A DNA stretch of 64,000 nucleotides from Brevibacterium permense (GCF_025506275.1 NZ_QYCP01000089.1:62001-126000), one strand, 5' to 3'; positions 7,436-15,449 are shown, counted from the first letter of the stretch. Program-made: numbers and translations. The notes: generated by a model from the letters alone, not told the origin.

Positions 7436-7840
7436 CTAGAAGAGCCCGAGCCGTTTGCGTGACTTTTCCACTAGCCGCTCAATCAGGACGTCTCTATCTT
7501 CGAGTTGCTTTCTAAGCACTTCGTTCTCTGTCTTCAGCTTGATCATGCGTTCATGCTCTCTCCACTCATCTGCTCTATTTACCTCGAGCCGTTCGGTCAA
7601 AGTCATGTGCTTCGAATGCAATTCGACAAGATCATCACGCAGATCATCGATTTTCGACCGACTGTCATAGAGAGCTTCTTCGAGCGCGCTCACAGTTTCA
7701 GCATGCTCTCTCTCAATGCCAACTGGATCTGGGTTACGCAACCACCCCTCGTCGTCGAGGTAGTTGATGACGCCTGTTATTGCGTGTACTGAGAATCCAC
7801 AGTCTTCGCTGGTTTTCTCAATCAGTTCCTGCTTGTCCAT
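7436..7840 (-). CDS. Coiled-coil protein with N-terminal winged-helix-like segment
   Basis: A 134-residue protein. The first 40 residues (ELIEKTSEDCGFSVHAITGVINYLDDEGWL) look like a small helix-turn-helix. The rest is one long coiled coil (residues 45-130) of Glu/Lys/Leu heptads. The ATG at 7,840 has GGGAGC upstream. The layout, a DNA-binding head on a coiled-coil rod, is like small phage or plasmid regulators, but no specific family is recognised. Confidence 0.5.
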   Translation of the reverse strand: MDKQELIEKTSEDCGFSVHAITGVINYLDDEGWLRNPDPVGIEREHAETVSALEEALYDSRSKIDDLRDDLVELHSKHMTLTERLEVNRADEWREHERMIKLKTENEVLRKQLEDRDVLIERLVEKSRKRLGLF

Positions 7841-7962
7841 ACGAGCTCCCGCCGCTCTTGACCCACCACTGTCGGCACTCGGTGGACCGCCGAGGCTACT
7901 TGGATAACGCCTGTCCCAAAGCCTCCGCGGTCACCGCTTCAAGTTCATGCCTTTAGTCTCTT

Positions 7963-8094
7963 CTATTTCACGGCATTTTTCCCAGTGCCGACACGCGGTT
8001 GGTGAGGTTCGGTTTCGAACTCAATGGTTGGTGAGGTTCGGTGTGCCAAGGTGAGTCGCCGGCGGGTGATGAGGTACTCGATGAGGCGGATCAT
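7963..8094 (-). pseudogene. Small phage gene disrupted by a 29-bp direct-repeat unit
   Basis: A 43-residue frame starts MIRLIEYLITRRR at the ATG at 8,094, which overlaps the stop of the upstream gene (ATGA). It runs through two copies of a 17-bp repeat and stops at 7,963. If one 29-bp repeat unit is removed, the frame continues instead into TACRHWEKCREIEETKG and ends at 7,931, a more protein-like tail with two Cys. I read this as a small gene broken by a duplication. The present 43-residue product may still be made. No function known. Confidence 0.4.
7997..8042. repeat. 17-bp direct repeat, period 29 bp
   Basis: The sequence ggttggtgaggttcggt is present exactly at 7,997-8,013 and 8,026-8,042. 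The spacing of 29 is not a multiple of three and shifts the frame of the small minus-strand gene that contains it. Confidence 0.85.
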
Positions 8095-8444
8095 TCGCCC
8101 ACCGCCAATGCACGGGCAGCGCCTAAGGCTGCGACATGCGTGCTAACCCAGTGATGCTTGCCGAGGTGGTGCGCCCCAAACTGCGAGTAGCCCGCCTCAC
8201 GCGTCCAATTGACCACGACGGGCACCGGGTGTTTTCCGCACTGCCGCAGACCGGGGCACACGTCCCGATGTTGGTCGCGTTCGATCAACAGGCGCACCTC
8301 GGAGGGCCGGAAGGTGGGACCGCCAAGCGCGTAGCCACTATGGTCAACTCGCCCCCAACCGCGATCAAAGGCGACAACGCCCCACTGCCGCCCGCGCCTG
8401 TCCGTGTATCGGCCCGAGGTCAGGATTTCGTTGACGGTGCTCAT
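8091..8444 (-). CDS. Hypothetical phage protein
   Basis: A 117-residue protein starting MSTVNEILTSGRYTDRRG at 8,444, with GGGGAG just upstream. It contains paired Cys/His residues (DVCPGLRQCGKHP) and His-rich stretches (FGAHHLGKHHW), which could bind metal. It overlaps the tail of the upstream ORF by 80 bases, and an ATGA overlap exists with the alternative frame of that gene ending at 8,441. Function unknown; it sits in the replication module by position. Confidence 0.5.
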   Translation of the reverse strand: MSTVNEILTSGRYTDRRGRQWGVVAFDRGWGRVDHSGYALGGPTFRPSEVRLLIERDQHRDVCPGLRQCGKHPVPVVVNWTREAGYSQFGAHHLGKHHWVSTHVAALGAARALAVGE

Positions 8445-8853
8445 GCCGCTCCCCTGAGTGCGAGGATCCCCCGCCAGTACGCGACCACGGGGTGTTGCCG
8501 TGCACGTAGGCTTCGTACTGCTCCGGGGTGAGCTGCCCGGATGCGATCGCCCGAGTGAGTTGGCGTGCCGTATCCAGTTCGGTTGCCGTGTCGGTCATGT
8601 CTGCCCGCGAGGTGGCGATGACCCCAACCTTGGCCAGGCGTGCCCGGCGTTTGGCCTTGATGATCTTGATGATGTGGACGGGCATCAGCCATTCGTCCGA
8701 TTCGTTGTAGTGTTTCTTCACCGCGTACTTCGCTTCGTCCAGCGTGTACGGGTAGATGAGGTCGTACCAGGCAGTCGAGACCTCTTTGGTCATCTGTCGG
8801 TTGTCGTACATGTTGATGAGTTCCATGACTTCACCGGCTTCGCTGAGTCTCAC
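8365..8853 (-). CDS. Phage replication-module protein, probably frame-shifted near its C-terminus
   Basis: The first 120 residues (MRLSEAGEVMELINMYDNR, then WYDLIYPYTLDEAKYAVKKHY) resemble small helical proteins encoded after the replication initiator in actinophages, possibly helicase-loader-like. After residue 122 the sequence turns into low-complexity residues. In the neighbouring frame it reads VVAYWRGILALRGAA and stops at 8,441, overlapping the ATG of the next gene as ATGA. Adding one base to the GGGG run at 8,489-8,492 joins the two frames. So this is either a true frameshift or a homopolymer sequencing error. Confidence 0.5.
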   Translation of the reverse strand: MRLSEAGEVMELINMYDNRQMTKEVSTAWYDLIYPYTLDEAKYAVKKHYNESDEWLMPVHIIKIIKAKRRARLAKVGVIATSRADMTDTATELDTARQLTRAIASGQLTPEQYEAYVHGNTPWSRTGGGSSHSGERHEHRQRNPDLGPIHGQARAAVGRCRL

Positions 8854-9600
8854 AGCAGTTCTCCTTGGAATGTGTTGTGGTTGTTGTCCATGTCTTCTTC
8901 GATTCGCCGGAGCTCCTCGATGACGGCTTTGTTGTTGTCGATGCGTTCCTGGGCTCGGTTGCGGGGTGCGTCCCGCCTCGTTGGTCGTTCGGCTTCGGAG
9001 CGGATCTTTGCGACGAGTTGTGGGAACTTCTCACGCAGCTTGGCAGCGGAGAGGATATTGGCCTTCCAGAACTGGTCTTGCTGGGACCAGCGGATGACGT
9101 AGGCGACCTGCTCTTCGGTGGCCTGGTCGCGGTCGAGGAGTAGTCGCATGGCGTCGTGGTTGGTCTTGTTGCGCTTCGGGCGTTTGTTGCCATTGCGTTC
9201 GATCTCGAGGTCGAGGAGGTTGAGGAGTCCGTCGATGTCGTCTCTCGGTTCGGGCTCTTGTTCATCGGGTTCGGGATCGCTTGCGATCCCGGACGAGAAG
9301 AACTGTTCCCCTGTTCCTCTGTTCCGTACTAGCGTTTTCCTTGCTTCGGCTAGGAAGTTCCTGGTCACCGCAAGGAAGATCATGTATTGCCTGGTCAAGT
9401 ACTGAGTTCTCATCCTCGAAGGTTGGGAATCTGCGTTTTGCTCGACGTTGCGTCACTTGATGGCCTTCCCACGATGGAATCTGGAAATATGGACGACCGC
9501 GGTTTGTGTAGAACATGACCTGGTAGGCGTCTACGATTTCCTTGCAGAGGCTAGGAAGCGCCGCTTCGCCATCCAACACGAGCAAGCACACATTGACCTC
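8850..9600 (-). pseudogene. Broken phage replication initiator-like gene
   Basis: Two overlapping frames share one gene. Frame one (about 9,600 down to 9,330) reads YQVMFYTNRGRPYFQIPSW, then EGHQVTQRRAKRRFP, the middle of a typical actinophage replication protein. Frame two (start possible at 9,413, stop 8,850) carries the C-terminal part, DATEEQVAYVIRWSQQDQFW-like helices and ILSAAKLREKFPQL. The usual N-terminal winged-helix region is missing: upstream of 9,600 the sequence belongs to a plus-strand frame. The gene is thus truncated and frame-broken. A short product of frame two (187 residues) could still be made. Confidence 0.55.
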
Positions 9601-9626
9601 GGGTACACATAATGTGACAACCCGAG
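9598..9626. promoter_or_regulatory. Nested palindromes, possible operator
   Basis: An 11-bp palindrome CACATAATGTG (9,606-9,616) sits inside an outer inverted repeat ctcgggt / acccgag (9,598-9,604 and 9,620-9,626). It lies where the truncated minus-strand replication gene meets the plus-strand genes leading to integrase, the usual place for a phage control region. Confidence 0.35.
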
Positions 9627-9831
9627 AGAAGAACAAGCAGCACGCCGACTCACCGCCCAGAAGCTCATTCACCGGGATGCCCTCGTCGACGTCTTCAAAT
9701 GGGCCCACACAGCCTTAGAAGCCGCCGACGAACTGTGGGTGACACCCGAAGTCCTTGAGGACCGTCTCCGATTCCTCCGCCCTCACGAGAAGAGCCTGCT
9801 GAGACTCATTGCTGCCTCCAGGCACGCGTAG
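9614..9831 (+). pseudogene. Small helical gene upstream of integrase, start separated by a 1-bp shift
   Basis: The frame ending at the TAG at 9,829-9,831 encodes a convincing 70-residue helical protein (AARRLTAQKLIHRDAL, then ADELWVTPEVLEDRLRFL) but has no in-frame start codon before its middle. A GTG at 9,614 in the adjacent frame would join it as MTTPREEQAARRL if the CCC run at 9,621-9,623 had one more C. It sits where excisionase or small regulators are found, just before integrase. It is either a broken gene or a homopolymer error. Confidence 0.35.
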
Positions 9832-9869
9832 AAAGAGAAACGACGAAATGGCACGCATAACCCATCCCC

Positions 9870-11024
9870 GTGGGCGCATGGGGCAACATCAGCGTCTCCG
9901 GAAAGCGCGGGGACTACCGGGCCGCCGCGAGGTTGCGGCAAGCTAACGGGCGAACCATCACGCGGTCACGGTTCGGAACCACAAAAGAGGCAGCCCGCCA
10001 CGCGCTCCTCGAGCATCTCACCGAGCTTCGAGAGCAGGCGATCGCGGGTGGGCTCTCCAACTCCACCACTGTCGGCTCGTTCGCGAACGACTGGTTGCAA
10101 AGGTGGGAAGAGTCGGACGAGCACCCGCCGGCGACCCTTGCCACCTACACGGCCGCGGTGAAATGGATCCGCGAAGAGCTCGGCATGCTCCGCCTCGTCG
10201 AATGCGGGACCTGGAAACTCGAAAACGGGGTGAAGCGCATCGCGGAAGGACACAGCGAGACGACCGCGAAACAAGCTCGCACAGTTCTACGCCACATCTT
10301 TGCGGACGCAGTACGCCTCGATGCGTTGGCGACGAACCCGGCGCTCGGCGTCTCCCCCATCAAACCGAGGGCAGGCGAGGTGCGGGCCATGGCTCAGGGC
10401 GATGTGGTGGCTTTGCGCAACGGTGCCCGGACCTGGGAGGCGACACCGCATAAGTCGTTCAGGCCGTACCGGCGCGACATTCTCGACAGTATCGACGTCA
10501 TGCTCGGCACCGGTGTTCGCACCGGCGAACTGCTCGGCATTCGCTGGCAGGACATTGACCTCGACGCGGATGTGCCGACGGTGTCGGTGATGGGCACTGT
10601 GTCTTCCAAAAAAGGCCAGGGTGTGGTTTGGAAGCCGGCGCCGAAGTCGGAGACATCGAAGCGGACTCTCTATCTGCAGTCGATCGCTGTTGAGGCTTTG
10701 CGGCGGCAGTTCGCTGACAGGGAGTTCCGCCCGGAGTCTGAAGCCGTATTTGTATCCGAGGTGGGGACGTGGCGGAACCCGTCCGCGTATCGAGTGCATT
10801 TCCGACAGGTGCGTGAGCTCGCCAGCTTGGATTGGGTTACACCGAAGACGATTCGCAAGACCGTGGCGGCGACGATCTACAACTCGGATAGCTTGGACAA
10901 TGCGTCCCAGCAGCTTGGACATTCTGAGGTGGGAGTGACTGCGAAGCACTATGTGCAGAAGGTCAATATTGGGCCGCAGGGCGTGGTTGGCGTGCTCGAC
11001 GAATGGTTTCAAAGCGCATCGTAA
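9870..11024 (+). CDS. Tyrosine site-specific integrase
   Basis: A 384-residue phage-type tyrosine recombinase: N-terminal arm-binding region, SAM-like core-binding domain (residues about 60-150), and a catalytic domain from about 170. The first catalytic Arg is in TGVRTGELLGIRW; the C-terminal box is KTIRKTVAAT, LGHSEVGVT and the nucleophile Tyr in KHYV. The usual first His of H-x-x-R is Lys here. The annotated GTG has no ribosome-binding site. Deleting one G from 9,872-9,874 would connect the frame to the ATG at 9,848 and give MARITHPRGAWGN, the common N-terminus of such integrases. It points at the tRNA-Met 3' end. Confidence 0.85.
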   Translation: MGAWGNISVSGKRGDYRAAARLRQANGRTITRSRFGTTKEAARHALLEHLTELREQAIAGGLSNSTTVGSFANDWLQRWEESDEHPPATLATYTAAVKWIREELGMLRLVECGTWKLENGVKRIAEGHSETTAKQARTVLRHIFADAVRLDALATNPALGVSPIKPRAGEVRAMAQGDVVALRNGARTWEATPHKSFRPYRRDILDSIDVMLGTGVRTGELLGIRWQDIDLDADVPTVSVMGTVSSKKGQGVVWKPAPKSETSKRTLYLQSIAVEALRRQFADREFRPESEAVFVSEVGTWRNPSAYRVHFRQVRELASLDWVTPKTIRKTVAATIYNSDSLDNASQQLGHSEVGVTAKHYVQKVNIGPQGVVGVLDEWFQSAS

Positions 11025-11057
11025 CCGCATAGATGTCGGGAGTCGAGCGGAAAAATA

Positions 11058-11091
11058 GCCCCTCACCGGGACTCAATCCCTGGTGAGGGGC
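11058..11091 (-). terminator. Rho-independent terminator downstream of tRNA-Met
   Basis: Inverted repeat gcccctcacc / ggtgaggggc with inner ggga/tccc pairing. On the minus strand it is followed by TATTTTT. It is 8 bases beyond the tRNA-Met 3' end, and can also stop plus-strand transcription from integrase. Confidence 0.75.
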
Positions 11092-11098
11092 TTATCGG

Positions 11099-11172
11099 TA
11101 GCGGGAGGGGGACTCGATCCCCCGACCTCACGATTATGAGTCGTGCGCTCTAACCAGCTGAGCTACCCCGCC
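11099..11172 (-). tRNA. tRNA-Met (CAU), elongator type
   Basis: A full cloverleaf can be drawn: acceptor with two G-U pairs, D-arm GCUC..GAGC, anticodon arm with loop carrying CAU, T-arm GGGGG/CCCCC, discriminator A. The CCA is not encoded. The Ile2 alternative (also CAU) cannot be excluded by eye, but the GGCGGGGTAGCTCAG start fits actinobacterial elongator Met. Its 3' end faces the integrase and is the likely attachment site. Confidence 0.9.
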
Positions 11173-11199
11173 CCAGCACCGCATTCTAGGCGGCACGAG

Positions 11200-11272
11200 A
11201 GCCCCGAAAGGGAATCGAACCCTTGACCTTCTCCTTACCATGGAGATGCTCTGCCGACTGAGCTATCGGGGC
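11200..11272 (-). tRNA. tRNA-Thr (GGU)
   Basis: Cloverleaf with acceptor GCCCCGA / UCGGGGC, anticodon stem UCUCC/GGAGA and loop AUGGUAA, giving anticodon GGU. It lies 27 bases upstream of tRNA-Met on the same strand, probably co-transcribed. CCA is not encoded. Confidence 0.93.
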
Positions 11273-11406
11273 AACAGGTAAGAATTTACACGGGTTCGCT
11301 CGCTCCGGGCAAATCGGATTTCAGTGACGTCACTCACACGCCCTGGAGTCGGAGGCGAAAACGCCCATCGAGCCCTGCCCCGCATCGGTGCGACCAGCGA
11401 AAGTAT

Positions 11407-12207
11407 CTATTTCACGGGATCGAATCGCCCTGCAAGGAATCCCTGCAGTCGACCTGGGTGGTTCGTGATGATCCCATCGACCTCGGCACCGAGGAGTTCC
11501 CGCCATTCGTTCATCTCGTCGGCAGTCCAGACGAAGACGCCGAGGTCGTTGTCCATGATCTCGGTGACGACCGATTTGCGCATCGAGAATCCCTTGTACG
11601 AAGGATTGATCGCCACCGCCCCGAGCTCGCGAGCGATCTCGATGTCCTCAGGCTTGGGAACCATACGCAGAAGGAAGCGAGCGACCATCGGCAGCATGTC
11701 CCGACAGGTCTCCAGCGTCTCGATGTTGAACGACTGGACGATCATCCGGTCGGCAATCCCGGTTTCGACCACCAGTTCGGAGATCCTCGCCACCGCGCCC
11801 GATGACCACTCCCCCTTGAGTTCGAGGAGGAGTTCGCCGCCTCGGTGCTGGATATCCCTCATCACGGCCGACAGGGTCGGGATGCGCACTCCGTTGAATC
11901 CCGGGCCCATCCACGAACCGGCGTCGACGAACGACAGCTCTTCGGCGGTGAGATTGACGACGGGACCTCTGCGATTCGTGGTTCGGTCCAGATCCGGGTC
12001 ATGGAGGATGACAGGGACACCGTCGGCGCTGGTCGAGGTGTCGACCTCGATGAAGTCGACACCCAGGGCACGCGCGGCGTCGACAGCGGCGAGGCTGTTC
12101 TCGGGCACAACAGCCGAATAGCCGCGGTGCGCGATCACCAGTGGGCGGCTTCCGGATCCGGGGCGCTCGACGATGCCCCGTTCGTGGAGGAACTGCAGAA
12201 AACTCAT
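11407..12207 (-). CDS. Glycerophosphodiester phosphodiesterase
   Basis: A 266-residue soluble TIM-barrel GDPD. Family motifs are all visible: HRGYS at 27-31, EN at 36-37, E-V-D at 54-56 (metal ligands) and the catalytic HD at 69-70. A later E-L-K-G segment and FVWTADEMNEW near the C-terminus are also typical. It should cleave glycerophosphodiesters to glycerol-3-phosphate and an alcohol, and so links to the glp genes at the far end of the window. No signal peptide, so probably cytoplasmic. Monocistronic by position. Confidence 0.88.
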   Translation of the reverse strand: MSFLQFLHERGIVERPGSGSRPLVIAHRGYSAVVPENSLAAVDAARALGVDFIEVDTSTSADGVPVILHDPDLDRTTNRRGPVVNLTAEELSFVDAGSWMGPGFNGVRIPTLSAVMRDIQHRGGELLLELKGEWSSGAVARISELVVETGIADRMIVQSFNIETLETCRDMLPMVARFLLRMVPKPEDIEIARELGAVAINPSYKGFSMRKSVVTEIMDNDLGVFVWTADEMNEWRELLGAEVDGIITNHPGRLQGFLAGRFDPVK

Positions 12208-12375
12208 GGCTTCAGCCTATGCCCTGAGAGCACAAAGTCGCATGACAGGCGGCCGCCCTTCCACGGATCAGCCACGGAGGAGATGCCGCCGGTGAACGGT
12301 ACGCACCGCGGACGTGTCCCGAATGATGGGAACTCGCCTCATTTTCGACACAGACACGACTGCAGCGGATATCTT

Positions 12376-12389
12376 GTGAGGAACCTCAC
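12376..12389. promoter_or_regulatory. 14-bp palindrome upstream of the transporter gene
   Basis: GTGAGGAACCTCAC is a perfect palindrome (6-bp arms, AA centre) 22 bases before the preferred ATG at 12,412. It is a candidate operator for the transporter-amidohydrolase pair; the binding protein is unknown. Confidence 0.35.
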
Positions 12390-12411
12390 TTCCTAGATGC
12401 GAAGGTTCACC

Positions 12412-13584
12412 ATGGAAGCTATCTACGCTGCCGCAATCGTCCTCGCCTTCATCGCGCTCGGTGAGTTGGTCTCGATCTGGTCGAAGGCGCGTGTCCCCAG
12501 CCTTCTGGTTGCGATGCTCGGCATATTCATCTTCGCCAAGATCGGCGTAGTCCCAGAAACTGTCATCGATGACTCTCTGCTGCTTCAGGCGTACACCTTC
12601 CTCGTTGCACCCCTGCTCTTCCACATGGGCTCACTGATCCCTCTGCGCGTGATGCTCAAGCAGTGGCGGTCGGTGATCATCGCCGTCTCTGGCATGCTCG
12701 TGGCCGTCTTGCTCATTCTGGCGATCGTCGCCCCGCTCTTCGGCTTCGAAACCTTCGTCGCCGGATCCGGGCCGTTGGCCGGCGGCATCGTCGCCACCAG
12801 CCTGACGACGGAGGGGCTGTCGGCGCAAGGCGCCGCCTCGTCGATCGTCGTGCTCCCCGCTCTGGTCCTCATGCTGCAGTCCCTGCCCTCGATGCCGCTG
12901 ACGAACTACTTCCTGCGTCGCTATGCCACGAAGCTGCGCGACAGCGGAGAGCTGCACGAACTCGCTCAAGCCCACCACGAGGAGGAAGAGGCGGCCGCCC
13001 AGAAGAAGAAGCTCGTCACTCTGCCGGGGTTCCTCGTCGACAATCAGCTGTTCATGCTCTTCCTCATCCTCGTCGGCGGGTCGCTCGCGACGCTGCTGGC
13101 TGTCCCGACGCACATCCCCTCATCCATCCTCGCGCTCATCCTCGGCATTCTTGCTACTGCGGTCGGTCTGTCCCCTGACCGAGCCATGGAACGGTCGAAC
13201 TCCTTCGGCATCGCGATGGCCGGCGTCATCGCCATCGTCATGGCCCCACTGGTGACTGCCTCGGTGCAGGACGTCATCAACGCGTTCATCCCCACCGTGA
13301 CTATCCTCATCGTCGGCGGTTCAGGCATCGTCCTCGGCGGATTCGTCGCGACCAAGCTCCTGCGCTGGAAGTCCGGGCTCGGCATGTCGGTCGCCCTCAC
13401 CGCCATGTACGGCTTCCCTGCCGACTATCTGCTCACCAATGAGGTAGCACGTTCCATCGCTCGCGACGAGGACGAGAAGGAAGCGCTGCTCAACGTCATG
13501 CTGCCGCCGATGCTCGTCGGAGGATTCACCTCGGTGTCGGCCGGATCCGTCGTCATCGCCAGCGTCCTCGTGAGCCTGCTGTGA
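12412..13584 (+). CDS. Polytopic membrane transporter (possibly GltS/ESS-like)
   Basis: About 390 residues with ten to eleven hydrophobic helices, arranged as two halves around a charged loop near residues 185-210 (EEEEAAAQKKK). Gly/Ser-rich re-entrant-like stretches occur in both halves (GGIVATSLTTEG and VGGSGIVLGG). The start at 12,412 has GAAGG six bases upstream, better than the ATG at 12,397. The stop overlaps the GTG of an M20 amidohydrolase, so the pair is one operon. I infer uptake of an N-acyl or amide substrate that the partner cleaves. The family is uncertain. Confidence 0.65.
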   Translation: MEAIYAAAIVLAFIALGELVSIWSKARVPSLLVAMLGIFIFAKIGVVPETVIDDSLLLQAYTFLVAPLLFHMGSLIPLRVMLKQWRSVIIAVSGMLVAVLLILAIVAPLFGFETFVAGSGPLAGGIVATSLTTEGLSAQGAASSIVVLPALVLMLQSLPSMPLTNYFLRRYATKLRDSGELHELAQAHHEEEEAAAQKKKLVTLPGFLVDNQLFMLFLILVGGSLATLLAVPTHIPSSILALILGILATAVGLSPDRAMERSNSFGIAMAGVIAIVMAPLVTASVQDVINAFIPTVTILIVGGSGIVLGGFVATKLLRWKSGLGMSVALTAMYGFPADYLLTNEVARSIARDEDEKEALLNVMLPPMLVGGFTSVSAGSVVIASVLVSLL

Positions 13585-14816
13585 GCGCGGCGGACAGCGG
13601 CACGCGGGGACTCCTCGCCGAGGGCGAGGCCATGCTGCCCGAACTCCAGAACCTGCGACGTCTCCTCCATGCGGACCCTGAGATCGGCCTCGACCTGCCC
13701 CGCACTCAGGCCGCGGTCCTCGAAGCCCTGGCCGACCTCGATCTTGAGGTGACCACGGGCGTGGGCACCACCTCGGTGGTCGCCGTTCTGCGCGGCTCGC
13801 ATCCGGACAGACCCGTCGAGGCTCCCGCCGTGCTCCTGCGCGGAGACATGGACGCACTCCCTGTCGCGGAGGAGACCGATGAGACGTTCGCCTCGACGAA
13901 TGGAAATATGCACGCCTGCGGCCATGACCTGCACACCGCAGGACTCGTCGGAGCCGCACGACTCCTCCACGCACATCGGGAACGGCTGGCTGGCGACGTC
14001 GTCTTCATGTTCCAGCCCGGAGAGGAAGGCTGCAACGGCGCTTCGGTGATGATCGACGAGGGTGTGCTCGATGCCGCCGGGAAGCGGGCGATCGCCGCGT
14101 TCGGAGTCCATGTGCTCCCGCATACTCGCGGCGTTGTCGCCACTCGCCCCGGAACTCTGCAGGCGGGTTCGAATACGCTTCAGGTGACCATCCACGGACG
14201 GGGCGGACACGGGTCTCAGCCGCAGACCGCCATCGACCCTGTGCCGGCTCTGGCCGAACTCGTCACGGCACTGCAGAACATGATCAGCCGCCGCATCAAT
14301 GTCTTCGACCCCATCGCGATGTCCGTGACTCAGCTGCGTGCCTCGGATGCGGTCAACGTCATCCCCGCCTCGGCGAGCCTGGGAGCGACCGTGCGCACGC
14401 TCTCCGACGAGTCCCTGGACATCGTTCGCACCCGGTCGAAGCAGCTGGCCGACGGCATCGCCGCGGCTCACGATTGCACCGCCGAGGTGGATTTCAACGT
14501 CCAATACCCGGTGACCGTCAACGACTTCGATGAGACCGCGTGGGCGATCGACGAGCTCAGCAGCCTACTCGGCGAGGAGCGAGTGGAGGTGCTCGAGCAA
14601 CCGATCATGCCGAGTGAGGACTTCTCATTCGTCCTCCGTGAAGTGCCGGGCTCCTATCTCATGCTCGGGGCCGAGCGCACGGACGTGCCCGCCGATCGAC
14701 AAGGCAACAACCACTCCCCCTTCGTCATCTTCGACGATTCGGTGCTCGGCGTTCAGGCGGCTCTTCTGTCCCACCTCGCGATCGAGAGACTTGCGAAGGA
14801 GACGCTGACGTCATAA
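13581..14816 (+). CDS. M20-family amidohydrolase (hippurate hydrolase-like)
   Basis: A 411-residue cytoplasmic metallo-amidohydrolase of the M20D group. Metal and catalytic motifs: GDMDALPV (residues 88-95), HACGHD (111-116), PGEEG (146-150) and the late M-P-S-E-D-F. The dimerisation domain begins near residue 200 (GRGGHGSQPQTAIDP). The GTG start overlaps the transporter stop. Family members hydrolyse N-acyl amino acids, hippurate or IAA-amino acid conjugates; the exact substrate cannot be read from the sequence. Confidence 0.85.
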   Translation: MSAADSGTRGLLAEGEAMLPELQNLRRLLHADPEIGLDLPRTQAAVLEALADLDLEVTTGVGTTSVVAVLRGSHPDRPVEAPAVLLRGDMDALPVAEETDETFASTNGNMHACGHDLHTAGLVGAARLLHAHRERLAGDVVFMFQPGEEGCNGASVMIDEGVLDAAGKRAIAAFGVHVLPHTRGVVATRPGTLQAGSNTLQVTIHGRGGHGSQPQTAIDPVPALAELVTALQNMISRRINVFDPIAMSVTQLRASDAVNVIPASASLGATVRTLSDESLDIVRTRSKQLADGIAAAHDCTAEVDFNVQYPVTVNDFDETAWAIDELSSLLGEERVEVLEQPIMPSEDFSFVLREVPGSYLMLGAERTDVPADRQGNNHSPFVIFDDSVLGVQAALLSHLAIERLAKETLTS

Positions 14817-14879
14817 CTGCGTTCCGCAGCCGACCGCGAACCTACGAGTGCGTCAAGGCCGCGACCATCCGTAGCTGCC

Positions 14880-15449
14880 TCACCTGTGGAAGAAGTGCCA
14901 CCATCGCCGAGGTGACCCCCCGGGCCCAGCGTCACCGGTCGCCATTTCAGGGCCGCCGTCCGTCTGCAGTTGACCACTCACGGGCGGGGCCACCTCGGCG
15001 TTATCGGTGTTCGTGGTTCGGTGGCTGCGTCGCAGCCGCCACGCGCTGACTTCCTTCTCCACATCGCGGGGCGGAGTGAACACGGGCGGTCCGTCACGCA
15101 GATCCATCACGGCCTCGCGCACCCGAGCATTGAAGCCGGCGAGGTAGTCGCGAACCTCAGACTCGGTGGAGAAAGCGTCGACGGTATCTTCGAGAACGGC
15201 GTTCTCCTTGCGCAGCTGAAACGCCGCCGGAGCGACGCCGTTGATGCCTTCGGAATCCATCTTCTGCTTGATCCACCAATCAGGATCAGATGAGCTGTGC
15301 AACCCGGACAGCGGCTTGCCCAGCCCCGGCAGATCATCGAAATCACCGCGCTTGATGGCTCGGTCGAGGGCGGATTCGACGACGGCGTTTCGGTCCTCGA
15401 GTGAATTCAGACGCCGAGGCGACTGCGCGTCGTCCATGTCATCGCTCAT
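14880..15449 (-). CDS. DUF1992 (DnaJ homolog subfamily C member 28-like) protein
   Basis: A 189-residue protein with the conserved DUF1992 core at residues about 20-115: VESALDRAIKRGDFDDLPGLGKPL, then WWIKQKM and a LRKENAVLEDTV helix. The C-terminal 70 residues are Pro/Gly-rich and probably disordered. The ATG at 15,449 has GGAGGGC upstream, and the longer frame to 15,566 overlaps a tRNA terminator hairpin, so the shorter start is used. No J-domain is present. The function of the family is not established. Confidence 0.75.
   Translation of the reverse strand: MSDDMDDAQSPRRLNSLEDRNAVVESALDRAIKRGDFDDLPGLGKPLSGLHSSSDPDWWIKQKMDSEGINGVAPAAFQLRKENAVLEDTVDAFSTESEVRDYLAGFNARVREAVMDLRDGPPVFTPPRDVEKEVSAWRLRRSHRTTNTDNAEVAPPVSGQLQTDGGPEMATGDAGPGGSPRRWWHFFHR

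Noticed and set aside
11322..11333. AGTGACGTCACT palindrome upstream of tRNA-Thr
   Set aside because: A 12-bp palindrome alone in a short intergenic region can occur by chance in this composition, and no partner site or regulator was seen.
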